64,000 bases of DNA from Trifolium pratense (lineage: Eukaryota; Streptophyta; Magnoliopsida; Fabales; Fabaceae): NCBI RefSeq assembly GCF_020283565.1, contig NC_060062.1, forward strand, positions 59,046,439-59,110,438, read 5' to 3'. Of this stretch, positions 53,597 to 64,000 are shown piece by piece; position 1 is the first letter of the stretch; each line of letters opens with the position of its first letter. Position numbers and translations under genes: made by a program. Under the pieces are notes generated by a model. That model was not told the DNA's origin. It was given only the letters and a program-made list of their open reading frames with translations, and did not search any database.

Positions 53597-55554
53597 ATAG
53601 CAGCATATGCCTCTTCTACGGCATTCAGATTAGCAGGCCTTGGCCTTGATTTGTTTCTACACTTTTTTGCCATATGACCCGGTTTCCAGCAATTAAAGCA
53701 CAGAAATTCACCAGCATCATTCTTTGGAGGAGGTGGTGGAGGAGGTTGCTGTCTAGCAATAGGTGCCTTAGAAGGATTCCCATTCTTAATCCGAACAGGT
53801 GCAGTACGGTTCTGATCCTTGAAATTTTTGCCCATAGCCTTCAGAACCGCAGCAGCAGCAGTGGATTTCTTTTTGTTGTTATTGGGGACAACCAGAATTT
53901 TCTCTTCTTCTTTCATATCTTACCTGTGAGATTCTTCCTCAATAAGGAGGCGAGTAATCAAGCTTTCAATTGAAAATTCTTTAGTTTTGTGATGAAGAAT
54001 GTTTTTAAAATCTTTCCAAGAAGGGGGCAGTTTGTCAATAATAACAGCAATTTGAAACTGTTCATCAAGAGGCATACCTTCAGTAATAATTTCATGTGCA
54101 ATCTTCTGAATTTCATGAGACTGTGCTTCAACAGACCTTTCATCAACCATCTGATACTTTAAGTACCTGCTCACAACATATTTCTTTGCACCAGCTTCTT
54201 CAGTGTCATACTTTTTGGTCAGAGCCTCCCACACATCTTTAGCAGTATTGTATGATCGATAATAATCATACAAGTCATCAGCAAGTCCATTAATAATATA
54301 GTTCTTACATAAATAATCATGTTCTTTCCAGAGGTGTATCTCTTTTTGCAGCTGAAGCTTTTGAGCTTTAACCTGTGCTGCAGCAGAATCAATTTGATCC
54401 TTATCTTTGTCATTCACAGGTTTCTCACCACCATTGGTGACAGTCAATTCATTCGTTCCAAAAGCAGAAGCATCAGGAAGAACAGGTATGTCCTCATTGA
54501 GAACATTCACTACCTTTTTCAGAGTTAGGAAGAAATACATCTTCTGTTGCCAGCGTTTGAAGTGCAGGCCTTCAAACTTAAAAGGTTTCTCTGTAGCACC
54601 AACAGAACTGTTACCGATAATATCCTCAGTAGCCATGATAGTTTTGAAAACGTCTTAAAATTGTTGTTTTTGATTTAAAAATTTGGAAAAAAATGCTACT
54701 GCTGTAAAATATTATCGGCTGAGTCGCGGGTGAATACGCTCTCTTTTAGACGTTTCACGGTATTACTCAAATTGTGCAGAGTAAACTATCAACCGTGAAG
54801 TCTCCAGGATAAAACAGCCTTCACAATTTTAATACCGAATTGCTACTGCACTGTAGAATTCGGGCAGAGATACACCCTTCTATTGATTCGATGAATCAAT
54901 TCAATAATTGATACAAGAGTATCAACTCAATGAAACAACAACGAAAGGAAAATTTTTGCGTGAAAGAAAGCAAGGAGAAAGAAGGAAAATAATTGTTCAG
55001 AGACTGTATGAACTGATGAAAAAATAATGAAAGCAAAGACTGCTATTTATAATGCAGTTCTAAACGAATTTGAATAGTGGGGAACTGATTTTCTACATTT
55101 GAGGAATCAGTTGAATTTCAAAAAACAAGTCACACGTGACCTGAATTGTAGGGAACAAATTCTTCCTTTGACTGAGTAACGGATAAGCGCTGACACAGCT
55201 TTGAAGACTTGGTTTCTTGCACAATTAACATGTGCGAAAATTAAAGCTCACACACTTAAAGAAAAATAAATTTTTCTTTTTCTTATTAGGGCCCGTTTGG
55301 TGCGCAGGATAGCATAGTGACAGGATAGGATATAAAAAAGGATAAGGATAGGATAGGATAACAGCAGGATAACAGTTATACCCAGTTATCATATCCTATG
55401 TTTGGTGCACACAGGATAACAAATATGATAACTATTATATTTTGTTTTTAATATATACTTGCTCATAATAATATTATAAGATATATAACATATTTAATTG
55501 ACAAAATTACTCTTGTAAAACAATTGTTATTTTTTTAAAAAAATTTTGTAATAC
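53597..55554 (-). mobile_element. Array unit U6, left-truncated, last of the array
   Basis: Resumes in the gag zinc knuckle region right after E2's last base and runs through gag, promoter (TATA 55043-55051) and the TIR segment from 55289. At 55554 the sequence does not return to copia but continues into AT-rich DNA, so this is the array's right edge. Confidence 0.88.
53598..54636 (-). pseudogene. U6 copia gag, partial
   Basis: Starts MATEDIIGNSSVGATEKPFK at 54636 and is open for 238 codons through the gag core to a stop at 53920-53922. After the stop the same frame holds the basic region, Pro run and zinc knuckle CFNCWKPGHMAKKC. It lacks the two stops of U3 and U4 and has its own. Protease and integrase are gone. 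Confidence 0.87.
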
Positions 55555-55795
55555 TTTGAATTTTATAAATAAAAAATATAAATAAATAATCAAATAACTT
55601 TATATAATTTAAAATAAAAATCATGAGAAAATAATCAAGTTTAATTTTTTATATGAATCATGATCAAATAAATAACTCAATAATATATACATGTTAGATA
55701 AGGCAAATAAATATATGATATATCTCATACGTAAATAATAAAACTACTATTGCAAAAGAATTATATTTAATTTTTTATAAAATTTAAATTAATAT
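55289..55795. mobile_element. TIR-type element end and adjoining AT-rich DNA
   Basis: The GGGCCCGTTTGGTGC terminus and sub-repeats are as in the other units. Beyond 55554 very AT-rich DNA continues to the F LTR. It may be the interior of the original DNA transposon, but the second terminus is not seen. Confidence 0.5.
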
Positions 55796-57306
55796 TGTTG
55801 GGATTTAAGAGGAGTTTTTCAAAAATTTAATCCTCTTAGCGGAACAATCCCGATGAACGGTTCTTGATTAAATCATTAATCACAAATCAAAGAACACAAA
55901 ACCACAAGTTTATGTGTTTACCTCTTGAAGTGCAGAACCTTTGAAGTAGAAACTGTTTCTGATCACGAGCAAAGCAAAGTAGCGATGCATCTACTCGGTC
56001 CACACGAACAGAACTTCTCCGATGACCGGTGCTAGCCAATTCCACCAGAGATTCAGAGAGAATAGGGTTTAGAGAGTGGCGGCTAGGTTTCTAAATTTTA
56101 GGACTAACTCTTAGGTTAAAAATTCAGCACATAAGTGTATTCTTTTTATAGACTTATTTGAGTATCCACCGTACCTTACGGTGTGCTGTATTTTACTAAA
56201 TGCACCATACTTTACGGTGTGCCGCGCTTCTCTAATTAAATAATAAGTCATACTTAATTATTTAATTACTAATAAGTCCTACTTATTATTTTATAAATAA
56301 GTCTTACTTATTTATTTCTCTCATCTATCTGTCCTTTGTGTGTGACCCTATAGGTTCTCGTAACGTTGGCAATAATATTAAATCACATATTTAATATTAT
56401 AAACAGTGAGCGGTATCTAGCAACACATCACTGCTACCCAAGTGACGAGAATGTCATGTGATCTGACGAAACCTTTCCATGATAACGATCGTGTGTATAA
56501 TTACCCCTTTGCCCTTATATCTATATTGAACACAAGGCATAGATCGTGTCATCCTTGTATGGTTCAATATCTTATTTCTTGATCCCAGAATATATTGAGT
56601 AATGAATAAGCTCAATATCTCATATTGACTTAGTTCGGCGTGGCCACGCATTTTATCAGTCATATTCCATCAAGAGGCCTACAGATATTGCTCCTGTTAT
56701 GTAGGAGGGGCAAATTCCATCTAGGTCACTCATGTCCCTCAGCATGATTTGTGGAGTACCCATCAACCGACTTTATAGTCATCCTGTTACGGACAATGTT
56801 TGAACGGCAACTAAGTACTCTACTCCACATCTAGGGTCCATAGTGGTTTCAGGTCGAAGGGTGGTATACACCATTATCACTATGAGAATAACTTATGACA
56901 TTTTTCATAACACACTATGTAGTATTCTCATGGTGGGTCAATCCAATATAAATATTACTCCTAATATTTATATCTATGTGAAGACTTGATATCTCATATC
57001 CATGACACGTGAGATGAGGTCATCAGTCTACTCACATAATAGTCTCTATGTTTTACTGTTATCCCACATCACAGTAAAACTTGACTACGGATACTTTAAG
57101 AATAGTGTCCTTATGTTTAATGGAGTCTCACTATTAAGTCACACTTAATGTTCCATTAATTAGACTAGCTATTCTAGGGACTTTATTAGTTTGAAACAAA
57201 CATAATAAAGAAATGCCTTATTATATATATTAAATATATAAATCAAAGTCATGATACAAAAGAATATTCTATCAAAACAGATTGGCTTTTAGGGCTTACT
57301 CCAACA
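55796..57306 (-). mobile_element. Element F 3' LTR (copia), 1,511 bp, antisense
   Basis: TGTTGG...CCAACA termini. On the minus strand a polypurine tract (TGCTAGTGGGAGAT, 57307-57320) lies directly before it, so it is the 3' LTR of a minus-strand element. It contains an imperfect hairpin around 57051-57079 (TTTTACTG/CAGTAAAA). Confidence 0.82.
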
Positions 57307-57868
57307 ATCTCCCACTAGCACTAAAGCCAATCAGATATTAACTCAACATCTATTGGACTAGCGTGATCATCAAGCATATTCTATGCAAGATTTTCAATTT
57401 GTGGATAAGGAACTCTTTCCTGTGTTGGTAACCGACACATCTTCCAATTTACACTTTCGATCTTCTATCAAAAGGAAATAAAGTGTCAAAACTTATATTT
57501 GAATCGTTGGTGAGATCTAGATTTCCCTTGCTTGCAAGATTAAACCGTTACCATCTTTAATGAGGTCAAGGGAATCTGCAACGTAAGGAAAACAATTTCC
57601 AACCTCATCTTATGAGATAGACGATTCAAATCATATATTTGACCTTTGTAATAGATATATCAATCTTCTGAAGCTTATAAGCTTGCAGAGTTGACATCCG
57701 AGCATAAAGTTTATTCCAGACTACAACCTGGGTATACTGTTCTTCAATTTGGAAAATCAGTATCATTGTAACTCATTTACAATGATCCTTTCTAGATCTG
57801 ATCAAAAGTCCATCCTTAGTCCTTTTAAGACATCCATGGATAATCTTATAATTATCTAGTGATTAAGA

Positions 57869-58078
57869 CTAGAAATAATTTTGGTACCTAATCTTTATGC
57901 TAATAGCATATAAGATATCTGGTCTAGTACATATCATGATGTACATGATCAATCCAATTGCCAAATCATATGGATACTTCTCATGTATCCCTTTCTCATC
58001 CAATGAGGTTGGATATTGTCTTTGAGACAAAATTACATCATGTGACGTATGCATTAATTTCAATAAAATTAAGCACAT
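57869..58078 (-). pseudogene. Element F reverse transcriptase remnant
   Basis: KGIHEKYPYDLAIGLIMYIM and ICTRPDILYAIS correspond to the conserved VPYASAVGSLMYAM-CTRPDI segment at the end of copia RT. The catalytic YVDD part is not readable. Confidence 0.75.
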
Positions 58079-59022
58079 GAGGTGTCTGTATACTTCATCA
58101 AATATGTATATAGGCTAAGGTTGAGATATGTCAACAATCTATCTCTATAGATCATGATTCCTAACTTTTAGGAAGTCTCACCAAAGTATTTCATCAAGAA
58201 ACAATTACCTAATCATGTCTAACATGTGTAGCGTATGAAAATTGTCTTGATGATTAATATGTCATCCACATACAATACCAGATTAATTTAAATACTCCCA
58301 CTAACCTCCTTGTGTGCACAAGATTTATTATTGTCAGTTATTAATTTAAGTTTTCATAAAACTTCATTAATAAAAGCAAACAATTTAAAACATCAGGAGG
58401 CTTGCACTAATTCATAAATGAATTTTATAATTTTATATACTTTTCTGACATCCTTTAGATCAACGAAACCCTATACATATGTCAAATACATATACAAGGT
58501 CATTCCAATTAAGGAATATAACCTTGTTATCTATCCGCCAGAAGTGTTATGGTGAGGCCATGTCCTTCAACTTTTGATAGGACATATTAGACTCATCTAG
58601 TTCTTGTGCTACTCGAACCGATAGTCCAACAACAACCTTGTGGAATTGATTCGTGTTCCAATTTTGAAAGGACATGTGTTTTGTGTTACTTGAATTTACT
58701 CAAGTTTTACGCCACTCCCACTATCTCTTTTAGAGACATATTTCTTCTAAAGAAATGTTTCAGTTCATGTAATAAAACAACTTTTATCCTAGAGAGTGTC
58801 GTAAAATTAGTATCCCTTAGGTACTTCCACAAATACACATTCATTCAATTTGGGATTAAGTTTATCTAATAAACCTTTACAATCTCAAACTATCATAAAG
58901 TCAAATCAGGTACTCTTACCTCCATATCAAATATGGTGTCTTTATATTTATTTTATCGGAACTTGTTGTGGGTAAAGAATAACTGTAATTAAAATAATTT
59001 TCAGAAAGAGCCGTTGGAGATA

Positions 59023-59208
59023 TTAACGAACTATCCTATTTGTAAACATGTCAAACATGATGTAATATAAATAGTTATTATTATACTCCTTATTTAAGTA
59101 TTTACCATCACGACCTGTTCGTACGGTCTTAATACTTTTCAAAAAAATTTCCTTTACTTCATTCATGAATTCTTTGAACAAATTCAAAGAATCATAGTTT
59201 GTGTCCAA
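59023..59208 (-). pseudogene. Element F integrase remnant
   Basis: LFKEFMNEVKEIFLKSIKTV followed by RTGRDGKYLNKEY matches the integrase segment around the second catalytic Asp (usual form FK..VE...G..IK.LRSD.GGEY), with substitutions and then loss of frame. Confidence 0.6.
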
Positions 59209-61000
59209 TACACATATTCACATCTACTAAGCTTATTAGTAATGTAAATGAAGTAAGAGAAATAAAATTATATCTAGCAAATAAGTTTAGTGGTCCATAT
59301 ACATCTCATATGTATATAGTTCTAATAGATCAAATGTCACTTCACTTTTTTTGGTAATTGACATACCGAGCTATTTTCAAAAGTGGAACTCACATCTTTC
59401 AAATGATATAAATCAAATGAGTCCAAAACTCATATCCATCGAATCTGGAAATGTGTGTCTCACTTTATTAGTACTAAACAATATTGCCACTAATATACAC
59501 AAGGTCCAAATCTAATTTGATCCTTATTTATGCTTGTTATAGATAAGGTTATCAAGTTGATGAAACTCAATTTCATTACTTGATTAGAACACTGGAATAG
59601 AAAACATTTTTGGATAATGAAACAACATTTGTCTATTATTCAAACAAGTGGTCCTTTTTCTTGTCAATACAAGGTTTAGGTTCAATGCTTCTATTATTAA
59701 ATGAAACTTAATAACAATTATTTGGTTCCATGTCAAACTCAATTTCTACGATCAATGAAACTATTTCATTCTAAATGTAAGTTGACTTTATCTATAGTCA
59801 ATTTTTCACTTCTTTCAAACAACTTCATATTTCAACAAATATGAAATTTGCATTTGGTATCATATACCTAAGATGCAAAAGTGAATAATTTAACTTTCTA
59901 TAACAAAATGTATGAAGAAGTCTTACTTCTTTCTTTCATTTTGGCTCTTTCAAAACTATTAGTAGTTTTTCTTGTATTTGAGAACAATTCTCAATATATG
60001 TACCAATTCAGAAACTCTTTTCCGAACCTTATGTCCTTCGTAAGGACCTTTAGTGAAATATAAACTATATGCCAAATATATCTAATTATGAAGATAAGAA
60101 TATTTGTATCATGATTAAAACATATTTAACTAGGTCTTTAATTAAATATGCTCCCACTATTTTACTCAAAACAAATGACCCTCGACATTTGATTCGGAAA
60201 ATCCCGTTGAAAATTTTCTAGTGGGAATGAGATCCATATTTCACTTTGTTTTAAGTCAGCGTTGGGCTGATTACACAAAACGTAGTTATTTAGGTAGGAA
60301 ACTGTTTCCAATTGTATCTCATACAACTCTCATATCCTTTCCGTTGGGTGAATAACACTTATTTTAATCCATCATATGGAATAACCCAACATTTGCTTCT
60401 AAAGTCATATAATCATATTATATTTTTCTTTAGTTAAGTTAAACCCAATAAATAGCAATCGGATAAACTGGTTATCTCACCGCAACTTATCAATATTGAC
60501 AATGCACTTTACGTTGGCAAAACCTACATTAATCGATATTGATCTTGAAGGGTGCTATTCTTTGGAAAGCATAAAACTTAATATAGACACATCTTACTAG
60601 TATAGAAAATGCACCTTGCGTTGGCAAGACCTACATCTTCAATATTAGTCTTTATGAGTACTTGAAGGATTTTTAATTAAATTTGATCTCACCGACATGT
60701 GTATCTTATACACGCGTTTCACTTTACATGACATTCATGTAAATATGCGTTTAATAATTATATAAAACATACATGACAAATATAATTAAAACATACATCT
60801 CATGCATCACATACATAAAATAAAATAGACTAGGTAGTATGGTTATGACCTCCTAACGCACAAGAATTAAATAAACTACTTTATTACAATTCTTTGACCC
60901 TCGAGCAAACTTCTCAAGCTTCTCCATCGGTATCATCATTTGGCGTTGTCTCTTTTGAACTCGAGCAATTACATTATTTAAGTAACTAAATAAAAATGCA

Positions 61001-61085
61001 TGACACGCAGGTCGCATTTAAAATAAACCACGACACGCAGGTCGTATTTAAAATAAAATAAATCACGACACGCAGGTCGTATTTA
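61001..61085 (+). repeat. Three tandem repeats CGACACGCAGGTCG...
   Basis: Three units of GACACGCAGGTCG(C/T)ATTTA with A-rich spacers of 11-18 bp. The core CGAC-ACGCAG-GTCG can form a small hairpin. Confidence 0.7.
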
Positions 61086-61791
61086 CCAAAAATAAACGCC
61101 GAATATCTAATGTCATAACCATATACCACATATATAATAGTAGATAATAATATTAACTCTTGATTATTATTAACAGCCAGAAAACATTGCACGCATGATT
61201 TCGGTACAACCAATTCACGATAATATGCATCTTACATGCTTCATTGAAAATTAAATTTGATAAATTCAAAACAATTTTGAATTACCTAATTTCCATAATT
61301 ACTTTAAATAATAATTCATTTAAAACTTAATCAAACCTTTTGATTCACATTCACATTTTGGAAGTACCAAATCAATTAAATTTGATTCAAATCTTTTAAT
61401 TCTAAATTAAATATTTTGAATCAAAATCTTTGACAATTCTCCAATTATCAAATATAACAAATTATTTAATCAAAACTCTTTTGAATCAAATATTTACCAA
61501 AATATTATTATCTTTTAAACAATTTCTAAAGATGGTCTTAGTAATTTTTGAAACAATTTCAAAGTAAAATAAAATAATTCTTATGAAGACTAATTAGCCA
61601 ATCATATTAGCCAATCACGTTGCAATGAATTTCATGCCAATTTGTTGAATCACATTCATAGAACAAATCTGAATACGTAACGTAACATACTAATTGTTCA
61701 CGTGATTTTCTTAACCATATATTTCGGATCAATTTTGGAAGTTCTCTAATTTATCTCAACAAACTAATAACACTTAAAGTTCATTGTTTCC
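61086..61791. other. AT-rich DNA, nothing recognised
   Basis: No ORF or known repeat is visible; runs of ATTTGAATCAAA-like sequence only. It may still belong to element F. Confidence 0.4.
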
Positions 61792-64000
61792 TGTAAGACC
61801 CCTAAATTCCACTTTTAATTTATATGAGTTTATGGAGTAAATTAAGTGTGGAAAGGATGTTGAGTTTGGAAATGAAAAAAACAAGGTTTTGGTTGTTTTG
61901 TTGAAGTCTGAACAAACTCGTACCTTTTTGACCCCTTTACGTTTTGATTTGGTTTTTATGGTCAACATGAAAGTTGTAGATCTCTTCGTTAGCTTTCCAA
62001 CGAATATTGGTGCGTCTCAATTGGACAACCAGAACTCAAGTTATGATCGTTTCCGTAAGAGGCGGATTCGCAGAAATTTTCCCACACTTCCTAGCACTCG
62101 AGCCAGGCACAGCAGAGGCCCATTTTAGGCCAAAACCTGACCATGGGGGCTGAGCATAGGCGCATGGTACTGTTCACAGGTGGACTTTTGTGACTTTTAG
62201 TTGACTTTAGGGGTTTATGCACCCGGGACCTTTGTTGCTTAGTTTTTCGCGTAGATTTCGTTTCCGAGGTTTGTTGTTGGGCTAAGGAATGCTATTTGGA
62301 TTTGTCTTATAGAAGACCATTAGTTATAGATAGGTTGATTAGAGTTCGAGAGTTATTAGTTCGAGTATCGTCATTATTACGATATATTTTGCTGAGATCG
62401 TGCCTGTTTTGTGTTCGAATGTCAGAATGACACGGGGTTTGTTTTCCTAGTCTTCTTATAGGAATGAGGATGATCCTGTGTCTTTAGAATTTCATTTTTC
62501 GCGTTATGCTAGTTTTTGAGAAAACGGGCAATAGTTTACCCGCTGTCGTAAAATTTTACGGTTTCGGAATTCAGTAAAATTTTAGATAGAAGATTTATAT
62601 ATCTGCGCGAGTTAGGATATGTCCTGAGAATAATTTTCGAGAGTGTGGAAGAAAATTACAGTCGCGGAAAAAGATTCGGCGATAAGTTTTGGAATTATTT
62701 TGAGACGGACTTCCGTTCCGTAAGTTTTCTGTTTTTACGAGTTTTGCTCGTCGCGGCGCGCGAGAGCTGTGGGGCGTGAGAGAAAATATCTAGATATTTG
62801 TTAAAGTAAAATGGATGGCTAGGATTTGATCTAGAGAAAGTGCTTTTGATCCAATGGCCAAGAGTTACCAAGACCATTTGTTAGTAAGGAGGTTTAGGCA
62901 CTTTGGAGACTTAGAAAAATCAGATTTTTCATCCTTTCTCTTCCTCTCCAAACCGTGAAAGCCACTCCTCATTTCTATTCATCACAAAATTTTCATTTCA
63001 TCATCAAATCCTTCCTTTTCAAGCTCTTTGGAACCTAGACTTGCTAAGGGAATCACTTCACTTAAGGTAACTAACCTCCTCCTTTCTTTTAGTTGGTTGA
63101 AACTCATAGATGTTAGGATTTGTTATGAATATGTTCTTGAGCAAATATTCTAGAAATTTAGTTTGGTTCCATGGGAGTGTTTATGGGTAGTAGACTAGCT
63201 TGTTTAAGCTTGGCATGTTGTGATTTCCATGGTGATTAAGATTTTCATAAAATCTTTTGTTAGGGTTTGAAAAACTTATTTGAAATGATCATAACTTTGA
63301 AAAATTGTTTTGTGCTTTTCTTTTTGGTGTTGTTTATGAGCTTAGTAGAGAAATGGATGTTAGATTATGGCTTTAATTTTGTGAAACAAGGAAAAATAAT
63401 TTTGAGTGTGTTCTTGAGGATTTTATGAACATATTTTTAGAAACTTTTGTTTTGATGCTCAAAGTGGTTTGGTTGATCAATTCCATGGCCATGTGAACTA
63501 ATAGATGCTAGCTAGGACTTTGCATTGGAAAATTTTGAGTGTGGTCCTTATTTTCAAAACTTTTGGTCATGAGAAATTTCGGAAAAGTGTGGGAGAGGTT
63601 TCAAAATTTGTCAGGGCTTTGAGGGAGGCACAATGGTGGCCTAGGGCGAATTACCATGCAAAAATTTTTGGGAAAAAAATGGTTTCAGTGTTGTATGTGT
63701 GTTAAAGAACCTAAAATTGAATTTTCGAAATTTGAGGCTTTGCCCGGAAAATTTTTGGGGCTTGGATTAGTAACTCGGGGGTATTATGGGATATTACCAT
63801 GCCCTCGGAAGCGAAAAATTTTGAGCGGAAGGGCCACTTTGTTTTTCAAGGGCAGAACCTAGAGCTTGTGTGGGGGGGGAAAAATTGTGAAATTTTTCTA
63901 AGTCCACAATTTTGTGAAAAATGAGCATGCTTTGATGAAATGATCATAGGTGGGTCAAAGTTTGATTATAGGATTGTATTTGGAAAGAAAAACTTGAAAC
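61792..64000 (+). mobile_element. LTR G, probably Ty3/gypsy, runs off the window
   Basis: Begins TGTAAGACCCCTAAATTCC, an LTR start common in plant chromoviruses. It contains the module CAACATGAAAGTTGT...AGCTTTCCAACG (61962-62002), a CT-rich leader-like stretch (62930-63050) and a splice-donor-like AAG|GTAACT at 63064-63072. Small open frames inside have no homology. No end is seen within 2.2 kb. Confidence 0.5.

Larger units (their letters stand above)
57307..61000 (-). mobile_element. Element F internal region, heavily decayed copia pol
   Basis: Only short pieces of pol can be read: RT at 57869-58078 and integrase at 59023-59208, in the order expected for a minus-strand copia element. Between them are many stops and frameshifts. 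The 5' part (about 60100-61000) is noncoding. The 5' LTR is not found, so the right end is approximate. Confidence 0.65.

Overview
The window is plant nuclear DNA made almost entirely of transposable elements. I found no host protein gene and no tRNA or full rRNA gene. Its AT-rich sequence, its two SINE types and its mix of Ty1/copia and Ty3/gypsy elements look most like a papilionoid legume of the clover, medic, pea or vetch group. That placement is inference from repeat style, not from a host gene.

Layout. 1-540 is the end of an LTR. 541-6371 is a cluster of LTRs of one family, here called E: an antisense copy abuts a sense copy, giving a long inverted repeat, followed by an internal stub and a complete 2,096-bp LTR. 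6500-7666 holds the 3' ends of two LINEs. 7667-12351 is gene-free AT-rich DNA with two SINEs, a Mutator-like MITE with a 10-bp target duplication, a foldback, a 24-nt 26S rRNA fragment and a probable old antisense LTR. 12352-16468 is element D, an Athila/Tat-type gypsy element with tRNA-Asp primer site and a long gag-protease ORF; it runs into a 500-N gap.

16969-32584 holds two Sirevirus-like copia elements. B is a wreck (LTR, primer site, partial gag). A, next to it, has gag, pol, an envelope-like ORF, an antisense acidic ORF with its own TATA box and poly(A) signal, four polypurine-like tracts and a 3' LTR. A is disabled by a 16-bp duplication in gag and one in-frame stop in reverse transcriptase. 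32585-55554 is an array of six copies of a 3,360-bp unit on the minus strand. Each unit fuses a truncated copia element (promoter, gag, protease, integrase) to the end of a TIR-type DNA transposon. The array is interrupted by a young gag-only gypsy element (35861-40828, target duplication ACACA) and by a truncated member of the E family, E2 (51231-53596). 55796-61000 is a decayed antisense copia element F, and 61792-64000 is the start of another long gypsy-type LTR, G.

The most unusual signals are: (1) LTRs of family E carry about nine consecutive small hairpins, most followed by AAAGACG or AAAGAAG, whose arms change together between copies; (2) several LTRs carry clusters of GC-rich quasi-palindromes whose sequence differs between related LTRs (TCGCTNAGCGA, CGCCCCAGGCG, CACGCGCGGCGTG); (3) the exact 3,360-bp array of a retrotransposon-DNA transposon fusion; (4) the antisense gene in element A.
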